From the NCBI RefSeq assembly GCF_914767665.1, contig NC_059506.1, forward strand, positions 23,413,825-23,477,824: 64,000 nt of DNA, written 5' to 3'. How positions within the stretch are numbered: position 1 is the first letter of the stretch; each line of letters opens with the position of its first letter. Shown one piece after another: positions 22,349 to 34,541 of this stretch. The DNA comes from Harmonia axyridis (taxonomy: Eukaryota > Arthropoda > Insecta > Coleoptera > Coccinellidae). Under the pieces are notes generated by a model. It searched no databases. It was not told where the DNA came from and saw only the letters and a list, made by a program, of their open reading frames with translations. The position numbers and the translations under genes were made by a program.

Positions 22349-23619
22349 TTTTCTTACAGTTAGTCCAAAATGAATGGAGTTTTTTTATGCAATTTAAAAC
22401 AGCCAATCTTCTCGTTGAAAATGAACTTTTAATATTTCTCGCATGTTTCAAATAAGCCTCTGACTATTTCGCAAGGTTTTGCAGGAAATTTAAATTCCTT
22501 TGAATTATTCTTCAGAAATGGTCTGAAGCTTTCAACATCACCTTCTTGGATAAAATAGGCCCATAATATTTTAATTTATTTTCTATAAATGAAGAAATAT
22601 TTGAAAATCAACGGAATTTCAATTGAATAGAAATCAAATTAAAGCAGTTCTTCGAAATGACCACCATTGTTTTCAATATCTGTTTTGAGTCGCATCGAAT
22701 TATCTTCAATCATTTTGGTATTACCGATATAATATAACGGTTATTTTCTACTGTAACACTGTAACTGTAGGAGTCATATTCATTAGAACTATCAGTATTT
22801 TACACCTACTTCTGTATATAAATAACAAATATGGGTATCTACTTCTTTTACCCTTTCAATTTGCTGCTATTATTTCTCTTTGAAATTATCGCAGAAATTT
22901 CCTCTTTACACTCAGGTGCAAAATAACGCATCCAGTTAATATTTGGTAACATTTGAAGTCTCTTATTTTTTTTATTATTAGCTCAATTTTCAAAACTTTT
23001 CCGGTAAACTGTAGATAAATTATTAATTTCAAAAATTAAAATAATATACAAATTTAATTTTGTATAATCCGTTCCTTTTTATTATTCCACATTTACTTCA
23101 ATCCAATAAGTTTGCATTAATTTTGAACTGATTGATTATCAATATAATTGGACAAAATTTGTTGACTTCTCATTGGTAGACTGAGCTTTCGAACTCACAT
23201 TATGGCACATTGAGCAAAGCCATATCGTAAAAATTTCTTCATTTCTTTAAATTGGGTAAGCTGTTTATTCATCCCTTCAAAATGATTTAGTGCACTTAAT
23301 GTCATGAATCTAAAAATGAAATGTTGAGAAGGAATGGCCACTGATGAGAATTGGCAATTTGAGAATATTTGACCACGAAATCATTTCACAGGATATTTCA
23401 AAATTAGGGATTAACAACCCTGTATAGTGACTAATGAGCCAGCATCTAACGAAATATTTAATACGCAAGTTGAGATTGAAAATTTTATCCTCAGTTCTAT
23501 GAAAGAAAAAATTGAGCTAAAAATAAGAAAACTTGTTGCGCTTTTTTTGCACGTGAGTGTATAAAGATATTTTCATCTTCATTGTATTCGGAAAATAATA
23601 AACAACTTCTTTTTCACAG
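22349..23619. other. Gene E intron, nothing further recognised
   Basis: AT-rich, with no exon-like open segment bounded by good splice sites. On the minus strand near 22635-22700 a 'GGTGGTCATTTCGAAGAACT' phrase recalls the C-terminal NGGHFEEL end of some transposases. This is weak. Confidence 0.35.
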
Positions 23620-23700
23620 ATCCGCATCTTATTTGAGCCATCAGGTGCAGGTCAGTCTACACAGACAGAACCTCGTGGATATTGATTACAACAGAAAGGG
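23620..23700 (+). CDS. Gene E, small exon
   Basis: An 81-bp phase 2-2 exon (27 codons) from TTTTTCACAG|A to AAGGG|GTAAGG. It encodes 'SASYLSHQVQVSLHRQNLVD', then 'IDYNRKG'. It is open and of symmetrical phase like the others. No paralogue seen in the window. Confidence 0.6.
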
Positions 23701-23839
23701 GTAAGGAATTTTTTTTATAATTTTTCGCTCATTATGCATTTGATTTTATTCGATACTGATTCTTCTGTGAAAGTGTATTATGCAAGGATCATGTAATTCA
23801 GGTTATTAATACACGAGCATTAACCCAAGGGCGTAGATC

Positions 23840-24150
23840 TTTTTTTTTTTCTTGAGGGGTGTATCCGAAAAAAAATCTTTTGACGACATTGTTTACTCAT
23901 ATCTATAATGTTAAAAGAAGAAGTGTGATAACGAAGTTTGAAATTACACGAAATAATTGTTTTTATTACCAATTCGATTGTTCTCATCTTATACTGGAAG
24001 TTACGAAGGGAAATTAGAGATTCCTTGGATAATTCTAAAAATAAAATGGCCCTCAAACATGAAACTCAATTTTATACATCTTTTAAAACGGTCACCTGCC
24101 AAGGTCAGGATGATCTAAATTTTGAGGACTCATTTCTACTTGATCGTGTG
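23840..24150. repeat. Dispersed repeat shared with 54080-54290
   Basis: Shares an A-rich 'TTGAGGGG' start, 'GTTTACTCATATCT' and a 'TTATTACCAATTCGATTGTT' block with the interior of the hAT element at 53890-55622. It is a fragment of that or a related element within a gene E intron. Confidence 0.6.
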
Positions 24151-24332
24151 TGACAATTTTCAACTCTTATTAGATGAAACAATTCTCGTATCGTAATTCT
24201 GATACCACGTTATGGACGAAAATAATAATATGTATTCTATGCAACTTGTTTTATGATTATATTGATCAAGAAATACCTGAATCTTCCGAGTTAGATTAAT
24301 CCTTTATTAGCAATGATATAATTATTTTGCAG

Positions 24333-24467
24333 ATCAAATGCCCGTCTAGAAGTAATCATCGAGGTTCCGTCTGATGAATATTCATCAGTACCACCGATAA
24401 AGGACTTGAAAGCTTGTGAGACTAATAGAGAAAGACTGGCAATACGAAGGTCGAAACAAGCTAGAAG
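24333..24467 (+). CDS. Gene E, acidic-to-basic exon (parent of the 33-34 kb array)
   Basis: A 135-bp phase 2-2 exon (45 codons) from TTTTGCAG|A to AGAAG|GTGAG. It encodes 'SNARLEVIIEVPSDEYSSVP', 'PIKDLKACETNRERLAIRRS' and 'KQARR'. Four further tandem copies with flanking intron lie at 32907-34541. One cysteine. No known domain recognised. Confidence 0.75.
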
Positions 24468-24654
24468 GTGAGAATTCATTTAAATTTAAGATCAGAGAAA
24501 AAAGTTTGGAATCGAACTAAAAAAAACCATTTTTTTATGCAACCAAATATTATATACCACAAACAAATTTTCTCTAGCTGTTATGTACAAGTTGTTATTC
24601 AACATTGCCATTTTCAGATGTTCACAATTTTTCGGGTTTAACAACTCCTAATAC

Positions 24655-25270
24655 TACTACTCTGAGCTGATCCCACCAAATACTGAGCACGACCTAAATA
24701 TTCAGTTTGGCTGTCGACATGGAAGCATAGCCGGGATATCCCCATGATTTTCTGCGCTTGGGATTTTCGTTATAAGACCATTTTTCATCTCCAGTCATAA
24801 TGTGATGCACAAATCCCTTTCGTCTTTGTTTTGCATACAGCTGTTCACAAGCTAACAAACGCCGTTCAACATCTCTCGGCTTCAACTCGTACGGCACTCA
24901 ATTTCCTTTTCTCTGTTCATTCCCCTTACTTTCAGTCCTTTTGAAATGGCATGTTGCGTCACTCCCAAGGATCCTGCCATATTTTGTTACGTTTGACATG
25001 TTTGATATTGATCGAGTAATGCTTCCAATTCTGTATCTTCGAAAACCTTCTCTCTTCCACCGCCATACCGGTCTTCGACGTCTAAATTGCCGTTCTTGAA
25101 GCGTTGAAATCACTCTCGGCACGTTCTTCCGCTAAAAGCGGCCTAACCATAGGTATTTGAGAGTATTCGATGAGCATCAGCCTCAGATTTCTTCATATTG
25201 AAGCAGAAAATTAAAACCTCCCGTAAATGACGAGATTTCGCTCGTAAGCTGACATGTTTAATCGATAATA
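24655..25270 (-). pseudogene. Mariner transposase relic, N-terminal half
   Basis: From right to left: a degraded DNA-binding region (24898-25122), then 'PYELKPRDVERRLLACEQLY' and 'HHIMTGDEKWSYNENPKRRK' with 'SWGYPGYASMSTAKLNI', all hallmark mariner blocks around the first catalytic Asp. The copy ends near 24655, before Asp 2 and Asp 3, and is split by a frameshift near 24897. It inserted into the repeated flank of the preceding gene E exon: the 'TTCACAATTTTTCGGG' phrase that continues uninterrupted in the 33-34 kb copies is cut here. Confidence 0.9.
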
Positions 25271-25599
25271 ACTTAATGATGGAGGTACAAATCGACTAAT
25301 ATTTCGATAGCGTTATGTTTACAAATACCTGAGCGTATTGTATGACATCTACGATCTATTTATTTCGACTACTACTCACCACTACAGCTATCTATTGCAA
25401 AACGGCAGATGCAAAAGTTGTACACCAAATAATTCAATTTCACCATTCAAAGGCAATAAAGTCATGGTGAAATGAAATTAAATGTTAAATTAAAAGTTGA
25501 ATTCATTGAATCATTCGAGAAAATTCCTATCTAAAATTCACATGATAAAATCGGACATTTTTTTTATTCAAGATCTTTCGCTTATTGCATTCAGCCTGA

Positions 25600-25690
25600 A
25601 TGCACTGGATCTTGCCCATATTCTGGGAGAGAATATGTATTTTGTTTGCAGAATAAAAGCCTTTATCATTATTATTATTATTATTATCAA
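25600..25690. repeat. Retrotransposon 3' tail with (ATT)n
   Basis: 'CAGAATAAAAGCCTTTATC' followed by (ATT)6. An AATAAA signal directly before a trinucleotide tail is typical of the 3' end of several insect non-LTR retrotransposons. The coding part is not preserved. Confidence 0.55.
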
Positions 25691-25820
25691 ATAACAAATT
25701 GGCTTTCGGGATAATTATGGTTTGACACAAAACAATTGTCATTTGAAACTTTAATTGTTTCACAGAAATTTCTGAAATTTATACTTTTTTTTCTTTACTA
25801 ATAATCTGTTTTTGTTTCAG

Positions 25821-25950
25821 GCGATTGGTGTTCAATACCATTTCGATGATACTCGTCGTATTTCTTCCACTAATGGGGATCGGTTTCATTCTGTATAGTT
25901 ACCTAAATGGACTCGATCCCCCGATTTTTACAAGAAATATGGTGGGTTGA
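25821..25950 (+). CDS. Gene E, last exon with one transmembrane segment
   Basis: A terminal exon from TTTGTTTCAG|G to TGA at 25948-25950, entered in phase 2 like all other gene E junctions. It encodes 'RLVFNTISMILVVFLPLMGI', then 'GFILYSYLNGLDPPIF', then 'TRNMVG' and stop. The hydrophobic stretch of about 23 residues, bounded by Arg on the N side and Asn/Asp on the C side, predicts a C-terminal membrane anchor with a short tail. Joined with the other six exons this gives a membrane-anchored basic protein of at least 260 residues. Confidence 0.7.
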
Positions 25951-26454
25951 GAAATTAAATTATACACTATGTCGAAAAAGTACCATTAATTCGATGATAA
26001 TAACTCATAAAATGTAGACGACCTGAGTCATTGTAAAACCGAATAAGTACAAACGAAAGTATAGTTGACGCTTGAACTCGCTCATGCGATTACGCGACCT
26101 ATCAGAAACGAGATCAGAAATAAAAAATTACAATATCTTAAGACGGGCAGTTCAAATCTGTATCGGAAGAACATTATTCATATTCTTGCAGAACAATAAA
26201 AGTGAACTACCTAATCTAATAGTAACGATTAAATGATCCTGAGGAAATAGCTGAAAATAAATCAAGAATTTCAATTCTAGACATAAAGGTTCATATCAAA
26301 AAGCCCTATCAAATAGTGAAGGTTATTTCCTCATCCGTCTCAATTATTTTGTTATTAATTCACTATGTTATCAACATCAGAATAACCTAACTAAAATATA
26401 TTAACGATCATATTCAGAGGGGAATTTCTAAGAGGGAATTGTTCTTCCTCTATC

Positions 26455-26924
26455 CAGGTCCGCCGCCAAACATTTTGGCGACCCGGCAAAATAAAATTTT
26501 GCCGCCCTGCTTTTCTTAATTTATCTGAATTTTCTTTGTAGTAGCCTCTGTATTTCCCTCAGGCATCTTTTCAATTTCACATGAAATTATATTTTTCAAC
26601 TTAAAATCACCCTATCAAATTTATCAAAGGTTGTTTTGTCGACTTCATCGAAAAATGTCCTAAATTTTTTTAAAAGTACGACGAACTATAAGTCTATAGT
26701 GAAAAAAGGTAATTGAAGGAAGTGCCTGAATAGTACCTATTTGTATTTTATAACTATAGTTGAGAGCACCTAATTTTATTATTTCACTTCTACAAAGAGT
26801 GGATTTTTCACTAAGAAATTATATTTGTCTCAAAAATTTATTTCTTGCTTCATTAACTGACTGCGTCCCTAAAATTTGGCGCCCCGGAAAAATGTCCGGT
26901 TTGCCGGTCCTGACGACGGCCCTG
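26455..26924. mobile_element. Non-autonomous hAT element (MITE), 470 bp
   Basis: Flanked by perfect 8-bp duplications CCTCTATC (26447-26454 and 26925-26932), the hallmark of hAT transposition. The ends are imperfect inverted repeats: CAGGTCCGCCGCC on the left and CAGGGCCGTCGTC on the right strand. 'TTTTGGCGACCCGG' inside the left end mirrors the right-end 'TTGGCGCCCCGG'. No transposase is encoded. Confidence 0.92.
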
Positions 26925-26939
26925 CCTCTATCACTTTCT

Positions 26940-27900
26940 GCCAAAAATTGAGCTAATTCGAATTGTATGCTTTTGAAATACAGAAATCATCTATTAGTGG
27001 TACTTTTCTCGATATTGTATAAGGTGTGGCATTTAAGAGGATGTATGTGCAATATCTTAGGAATCAAACAAATTGTACAACAATAGCCTGCCTTCAGATC
27101 ATTAGAATCGAGTGGAAAAAATTTTGGGATTTTGACCAAATTGTAGGTTTATCTCCTATGTAGTGTGAGCTATCCGTGTGTGCATTGGTAACAAAAAATT
27201 TAGTTTTTTCACTGTACAGAGGTTGTTAAGAATGTTTTTGCAAACTCAAAAAACCTCCATAAAGTATTACGCATGTTTCTGAAATTTGAAATCACAGTCA
27301 CAATTACTAAAGTTTTCCAACACCCCTTAACAAGTTCATATTTAATTAGTTCAGGAAATTATGACTAATTGAGTTAACAAGGGCCTCCCCAACGCCCTCT
27401 GGGCTATCTGGATAGATAAAAATTAATAATTATTAAAAATGGATTCCCTTTGATTTATACCAATTAACTCAATTACAAACTGAAGTAGATCACCGAAAAC
27501 AATTCGTTTAACTTCATAATATGATGACTGCGATAACTTTTTTCTATTATTTCTTCCAAAGATTTGAATAACCTGTATAGTAAAAAAATGGAGTTTTGGT
27601 TACAACAATCATTAGATCTACGAAAAAAAAAAACGATACTTCACTTGACACATGTTTCCTCTTTATGGTAGTGGTTGCTATTATTACATAAGGGTTGAAG
27701 CTACTACTCGAAAGTCACTAAAATTCATCCACCTCGATTCTAAATATTGGTTTCATCCTGGTCATGCATCCTCAAATGCCATTCCGAATGTTTGGACATC
27801 ATATGCCCCGGAAGGTGGTACTGTATGAAGAAACATTGGCCTGCACCGTAATGATATTGCTCCAGTAACTATTCCATTGAATTGAGTTACTTGAAGAACG
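26940..27900. other. No gene recognised
   Basis: AT-rich. No repeats or motifs identified apart from short chance open frames. Confidence 0.4.
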
Positions 27901-27904
27901 TGAC

Positions 27905-28801
27905 AAAATAATTATTTTGTTCTTTTACATAACGGTAACAAATATGGCTCAATTCCTATTGGACATTCTACTACCATGAAGGAAGAATATGAAACAATAG
28001 CATTAGTTTTGAGAAAAATTAAATACGAAGAACATCAGTGGTCATTTTGTGTTGATTTAAAAATGTTAACTTCTCCTTGGACAGCAGAGTGGTTATACAA
28101 AATATCCTTGTTTTTTGTGCTTTTGGGACAGCAGAGCTAAAAATGAGCACTGGGTTAACAAAAATTGGCCTTCAAGAGATGTCATGATTCAAGGAATACA
28201 AAACGTGATCAACGAACCTTTGGTTTCAAGAGAAAAAATCTTACTTCCGCCCTTGCATATCAAGCTAGGCCTAATGAAGCAATCTGTGAAGGCCTTAAAT
28301 CGAGATGGAAATTGTTTTGGGTATTTGTCACGTAAATTTCCTGGCATTAGCACGGAAAAACTAAAAGCTGGTATATTTGATGGTCCTCAAATAAGGCAAC
28401 TTGTTAAAGATCCACAATTCACTACATCAATGAACGAGACTGAATCTAACGCTTGGCGTTCATTTGTTCAAGTAGTACAAAATTTTCTTGCCAATCATAA
28501 AGCAGAGAATTACGTAGAATTAGTGGAAACTATGCTTTCAAATTTTAATGTTCTCGGCTGTAACATGAGTATAAAAGTTCACTACCTCCACAGCCACCTA
28601 GATCGTTTTTCAGAAAACTTAGGTGATTGTAGTGAAGAACAGGGGGAAAGATTCCACCAGGATATTAAAACTATGGAAGATCGTTATCAAGGACGATGGG
28701 ATAGCCACATGATGGCGGACTACTGCTGGAGCCTTCAGCGAGACTGCCCTAGTAAACTCCATTCTAGAAAATCGTATAAAAGAAAATTTTTATGTGATTA
28801 G
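27905..28801 (+). pseudogene. Transposon-derived conserved ORF, frameshifted
   Basis: The 228-codon frame at 28115-28801 contains 'LHSHLDRFSENLGDCSEEQG', 'ERFHQDIKTMEDRYQGRW' and 'SHMMADYCWSLQRDCPS', a block I recognise from a multicopy ORF common in arthropod genomes. The homologous N-terminal part lies just upstream in two frames: 'EEHQWSFCVDLKM', a frame change near 28070, then 'LGQQSGYTKYPCFLCFWDSR'. The frameshift shows decay. Termini were not found and the superfamily is not assigned. Confidence 0.65.
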
Positions 28802-29555
28802 TGACTAATGTAATTATGTAAATTAAATTTTTGCAATAAATACTTAAATCCATGTGTCTTTGTTTTTTTTAACTGTCAATAGTAATATTATATATTATAA
28901 CACTTATAACGTGAATTATATACACAATTTTTTAAAAAATCTCAAAAACTAGATCTGATAGACAAAATCTGAGAACTTTTTTACATTCTGCATCCAAAAG
29001 TTACTCAGGAACAGTTAAAAAATCGCAGGCACCAAAATGTGTGTTGGCCTGTGTAATCAATGATAACCTTTTTATAGAACTCTTAACTTGCAATTGTCAG
29101 TGCAATCCTTAATCAATTATCAGTGCATCCTATGCAAAATTCTATGGCCTAATCTTTGTGATGTGATAATGTTTTAAATTTTTTTTTAATAAATATCTTG
29201 TTGAGAATATCTTTTCTTTTAGATAAAATTGTTATTTCATTATATCATTATGATTTTTACTGGGGAGCCATTCAATGATTTTTTATGGGCTCCGATGACA
29301 CTTCCAAGGTATATAACCCCTGGTCACTTTTAGAAAAAAATCGAACGGTGTTGAATCCGAAGGTCTTGGTGGCCACCGAATATTTCTATTATCTTACAGA
29401 TTGTCATCGACAAGTACTTGGTTGATTTATAATTTGATAAGAAATTTATATCAATAAGCAGTTTTATTTGCTACAGAATTTTTTTCGGTTCGCATTTGAA
29501 AAAAAAAATACGTATTATAACTTCAGAACTAATTACAATGAAAACAAATGATCAC
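28802..29555. other. No gene recognised
   Basis: AT-rich flank of the transposon-derived ORF. AATAAA at about 28837 may be its polyadenylation signal. Confidence 0.4.
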
Positions 29556-29559
29556 ACCA

Positions 29560-29705
29560 ATAGATTCAACTGAAAAAAGTTCCTGCAAAATGTTTTTATT
29601 TTATGTTCATAACACCAGCAATAAAAAAGTTATGAAAACTTTTCATTCAAGGGGTTCTGTTCTGAGATCCCCTCAGTAGACAAAAAATTTGGGACAACTG
29701 ATACA
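29560..29705. repeat. Dispersed repeat, copy 2 of 3
   Basis: Shares 'GAGATCCCCTCAGTAGACAA' and 'TTTGGGACAACTG' with 14650-14880 and, inverted, with 63620-63905. Confidence 0.6.
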
Positions 29706-30445
29706 TATTTTAGTTGTCAAAAAATGGATTGATTCGGTATTCCGTCCAATGATATCGGAAAAATGAGAGTGATTTTTTGCATGTATTTATTAAGAAACAA
29801 TTTCATTCTCTAATTTTTATTTCGTCAAATACATTACGTTTTGTCTAACAGTGATTCAACATTTTCCAAATGAATACCATATGAAAATTAAAATATAGAA
29901 CAATCTTTATTAAAATAAATGGTAAAACAAGAATAAGACAAAATATGGTTATTATTCTCTATACCTACAGCTACATTCAAATTCAGTTAATATATTTCAT
30001 TTTAAGTTTTAAAAAATGAAGAAATTATAATAAATCTGGTTATTATTCTCATACCTACAGCTACATTCAAATTCAGTTAATACAACAAATTTAGGACAAC
30101 TGATACATATTTCATTTGTCAAAAAATGAAATGATTCGGTATGCCATCTAATGAAATTGGAATTAACTGAGAGTGATTTCTTGCATTTATTTATTAAGAT
30201 ACAATTTCATTCTCTAATTATTATTTCGTCAAATACATTACGTTTTGTATAATAGTGATTCAACATTTTTCAAATGAATACCATATAAAAATTAAAATAT
30301 AGAACAACCTTTATCAAAATGAATAGTAAAACAAGAATAAGACATAATATGGACATTATTCTCTATACAGTCTATGCCTACAGCTGCATTCAAAATCATA
30401 TAATACATTTCATTTTAAATTTCAAAAAGTGAAGAAATTATAAAA
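29690..30445. repeat. Tandem duplication of an about 400-bp unit
   Basis: 'GGACAACTGATACATATTT' at about 29692 and about 30093 starts two copies about 400 bp apart. Both share 'CGTCAAATACATTACGTTTT' and 'ACCTACAGCTACATTCAAA'-like blocks, and part of the end is triplicated near 30035-30080. Non-coding. Confidence 0.8.
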
Positions 30446-30774
30446 CAATTATAAAATCGAGTTTAATTTTCAGTCATATTTTTTGATACAAGTAGAATTT
30501 TGTCCATTAAATATATCCAGTCATTAAACTGCAACATGAATTTTGAAAATGATTTAATGAATCATTCTGGAATAGAGCATCGGCTTCAAAATTGAGCCGA
30601 GGGTATAGTATTCGATCATACAATATTAGGTGCTTTCAGAAACAATAGAAACTCTAACTTGAAACTGAAAGTTTGTTCTATCTAATTTCATATTTTTCTC
30701 TAACTTGAAACGATCTTTACTTGAAGGATATTCATTTCAAATTGAAAATAAAATGACAGTTCTATATTCCCACT

Positions 30775-32357
30775 CAGGGCCGGCGTGATTACTTTTGGCG
30801 CCTGAAGCAAAGAATTATTTGGCGCCCATGCAAGCATCAATAAGTAACTCATAACCACAACAAAAAAAATAGCACTTGCTCTGATGATAATACATCAGAA
30901 CCTTTCCTTCCGATGAAGAATTTTTGCAATTTGCGTAAAAAAATTAAATTCTAGTGAATGAAGAATATAAGAATGTTTCAATATACAGGATGTATCACTT
31001 TTAATCGTTAAAAATTTAATGCGATATTCTCCTCGTTGTCCTGATTCGGAAAAATGTATATTATATTATATACCTCTATCTCGATCCCTAAGACAGATAC
31101 AGGTTGAGTCTCTGACTTGTAGATATATTTCAACCGAAGATTCTTGAGGTCAAAGGAAACACTTGTTTCTTTTACTATTTTGTCCGATTCGCCTCGGTTG
31201 AAAAGCTACAGGCTGTTGAATATCCATAAAAAAATTTATTTTTAGTTATATCTCGCAAACAGAATGGAATAGAAGGAAATGACTCTCGAAATATAGTTTT
31301 TTATTGATGATATAAATCTTTTCCGAACATAGAATTCCATCAAAGTCCAGTCAACTCTATAAAGGCCGCTATACTACGTGAAAAAAAATCGAAAAAAAAA
31401 ATGGTAAAGGAAAAAACGAAAAATGTCTTTTGATCTCAGAAATCTTTTGTTAAAATATATGTACAAGTCAAAGACTCACACTGTATAACATCACACCAAG
31501 TGTTTTCAAATTTTTGGATAAAATAAAACATCAGAACAAATACATATTTTTTAGTTTTTTTTTTCAGTTATTTTTTAGTTTCGACAAAAACTATTTAATT
31601 TTGTTATTGTAATTTTGATTAAGATTCAAGGTTTCATAAACCATAGTGAGTCTTTCAAAAAGAAATGCTGCAAATTGTATATCCAAAATATTGTATATGG
31701 AAAATAAAAAACATCAAATTTAAAAAACATATTCATAAGTCAAAAATATCGAATTACAATACACATTATATTTCGTAAACATAAAATCCAACTTCCACAT
31801 GACACTACGTACGATTGAAAAATGATTGCCTAATACCTATGCTATTCATACCACAAGATATAAAGGGCGGTAGGGCCTGCAAAGTTTCAGTATTGCTTCA
31901 AAAATTAATTGGGAAATCAAACATGTGTTCCGATGAAAACATTTGGCAATCAACAATAACTAGTTTCGAACGCAAATCGTAAGAATTTTCCATATATTGA
32001 ATGTGTAAACATCTGTTTCCAAACAATTCAAAAGCAAATGTAGGGTTGTTTTTAGTCTTTATGAAATGCATTATGATTTTATCCCTCTATCAATGAGGGC
32101 AATAGGAAATTCTGTTTATATTAGTTGGGCTGCCATGTTTTATTTATTATACAGAGGTGGTTTAATAAAGGCGGTTTGGGGATTTTTATTACAAGGGGAT
32201 GTTGACAAACGTAGCGGAGCGGAACAACCTAATGTTGTATAAGAGAATCAGGGATGAAATATGATAAGGCGGTCAGCAAACTAGACCGAATTGCTGCCCC
32301 TCAAATGGAGACACCTGTAACGGTCGCTTCACTGTTTCACCCCTAACGCCGGTCCTG
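30775..32357. mobile_element. Possible hAT-like element or pair of solo ends
   Basis: The left boundary CAGGGCCGGCGTG and the right boundary AACGCCGGTCCTG are inverted repeats of about 12 bp with hAT-style CAGGG starts, similar to the verified MITE at 26455. No 8-bp duplication is visible (TTCCCACT left, TATAAAAC right) and no transposase is present, so these may be ends of two different copies. The interior holds AT-rich non-coding sequence. Confidence 0.4.
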
Positions 32358-32906
32358 TATAAAACACATTGAAAGAAAGCCGGTTGATAATATGCGAAGT
32401 GAAAAACAACTATGATTTATGATTTATGATATGACTACAAACAAGAGTGCTTCTTACCTCGATTGAAATCGCATGATTACTAGGGTTCTTCCAGCAAACA
32501 GCGAATTAGAAAATTAATTCAATCAACACTCACAAATTCAATGCAATATTGTGTAGGCGTCATTCTAGTCCAAGTTATTTATTGATGTTCCCTGAATTCA
32601 GTTGAAAATTCGACAGCCGAATCATGTTCTGGTGCCAAACATCATTGTTGCTTCGTTCAAAATTTAAAGGTATATTTCTCTGCTCCAACAAGACGTTAGA
32701 TAATTTTGAAAAAACAGTTTGACTGACAAGGTTAAACAAATAGAAATAACCTGTGATACTAGATTATCGTCTAGAACCGATCAGTTCTAGACCTAGACGA
32801 AAATAATACTATGTTTTCTATGCAACTTGTTTTATAATTATATTGATCAAGAGATACCTTCCTTTACCCTTATTTTCGAATTAACAATGATATAATTTTT
32901 TTGCAG

Positions 32907-33038
32907 ATCAAATGACCGCTTAGAAGTAATCATGGAGGTTCCGTCTTATGAAGATTCATCAGTACCACCAATAAAAGACTTGAAAGCTTGTGAGACTAAA
33001 GAAAGCCAAGCAATACGATGGTCGAAAGAAGCTAGAAA
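32907..33038 (+). CDS. Array exon copy a, open
   Basis: 132 bp, 44 codons, phase 2-2, with intact acceptor and GTGAG donor. It encodes 'SNDRLEVIMEVPSYEDSSVP', then 'PIKDLKACETKESQAIRWSK' and 'EARK'. It differs from the parental exon by about ten residues and one codon. It is the only one of the four array copies that retains the original frame. Confidence 0.6.
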
Positions 33039-33417
33039 GTGAGAATTCAATTTAATTTGAGATCAGAAAAAAAAGTTTGGAATCGAACTAAAAAAAAAAA
33101 AAATAATATTTGTTTTATGAAACCAAATATTATATACCACCAACAAATTTTCTCTAGCTGTTATGTACAAGTTGTTATTCAATATTGCCATTTTCAGATG
33201 TTCACAATTTTTCGGGTTTTGGACTGACGAGGCTAAACAAATAGAAATAATCTGTGATACTAGATTAACGTCTAGAACCGAGCAGTTCTAGACCTAGACG
33301 AAAATAATAGTATGTTTTCTATGCAACTTGATTTATAATTATATTGATCAAGAAATACCTTCCTTTACCCTTATTGTCGAATTAACAATGATATAATTTT
33401 TTTGCAGATCAAATGAC

Positions 33418-33541
33418 CGCTTAGAAGTAATCATGGAGGTTCCGTCTTATGAAGATTCATCAGTAAACCACCGAGAAAGAACTTCTAAGCTTGTGAGACT
33501 AAAGAAAGCCAGGCAATACGAAGGTCGAAAGAAGCTAGAAG
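33418..33541 (+). pseudogene. Array exon copy b, frameshifted
   Basis: Keeps splice sites and the first half of the exon, but its length is 124 bp, not a multiple of three. After 'YEDSSV' the frame changes to 'NHRERTSKLVRLKKARQYEG'. It remains open in the new frame but would break a phase 2-2 transcript. Confidence 0.7.
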
Positions 33542-33911
33542 GTGAGAATTCAATTTAATTTGAGATCAGAAAAAAAAGTTTGGAATCGAACTAAAAAAAA
33601 AAAAAATTAATATTTGTTTTACGAAACCAAATATTATATACCACAAACAAATTTTCTCTAGCTGTTATGTACAAGTTGTTATTCAATATTGCCATTTTCA
33701 GATGTTCACAATTTTTCGGGTTTTGGACTGACGAGGCTAAACAAATAGAAATAATCTGTGATACTAGATTAACGTCTAGAATCGATCAGTTCTAGACCTA
33801 GACGAAAATAATAGTATGTTTTCTATGCAACTTGATTTATAATTATATTGATCAAGAAATACCTTCCTTTACCCTTATTGTCGAATTAACAATGATATAA
33901 TTTTTTTGCAG

Positions 33912-34045
33912 ATCAAATGACCGCTTAGAAGTGATCATGGAGGTTCCGTCTTAAGAAGATTCATCAGTAAACCACCGAGAAAGGACTTCTAAGCTTGTGA
34001 GACTAAAGAAAGCCAGGCAATACGAAGGTCGAAAGAAGCTAGGAG
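33912..34045 (+). pseudogene. Array exon copy c, stop-containing
   Basis: Splice sites kept. The frame ends in TAA directly after 'EVPS', followed by the same rearranged second half as copy b. Confidence 0.75.
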
Positions 34046-34412
34046 GTGAGAATTCAATTTAATTTGAGATCAGAAAAAAAGTTTGGAATCGAACTAAAAA
34101 AAAAAAAAATAATATTTTTTTTATGAAACCAAATATTATATACCACAAACAAATTTTCTCTAGCTGTTATGTACAAGTTGTCATTCAATATTGCCATTTT
34201 CAGATGTTCACAATTTTTCGGGTTTTGGACTGACGAGGCTAAACAAATAGAAATAATCTGTGATACTAGATTAACGTCTAGAACCGTTCAGTTCTAGACC
34301 TAGACGAAAATAATACTATGTTTTCTATGCAACTTGTTTTATATTATATTGATCAAGAAATACCTTCCTTTACCCTTATTGTCGAATTAACAATGATATA
34401 ATTTTTTTGCAG

Positions 34413-34541
34413 ATCAAATGACCGCTTAGAAGTAATCATGGAGGTTCCATCTTATGAAGATTCATAAGTACCTGTGAAAAGACTTGAAAGCTTGTGAGAC
34501 TAAAGATACCAGGCAATACGAAGGTCGAAAGAAGCTAGAAG
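34413..34541 (+). pseudogene. Array exon copy d, stop-containing
   Basis: Splice sites kept; the frame ends in TAA after 'PSYEDS'. Its second half lacks part of the original sequence. Confidence 0.75.

Noticed and set aside
24898..25122. 74-codon frame as an independent gene
   Set aside because: It is part of the mariner relic's N-terminal region read in a shifted frame.
32021..32360. Possible gene from moderately GC-richer sequence near 32160-32350
   Set aside because: No open frame of useful length. Better explained as the terminal region of a hAT-like element.
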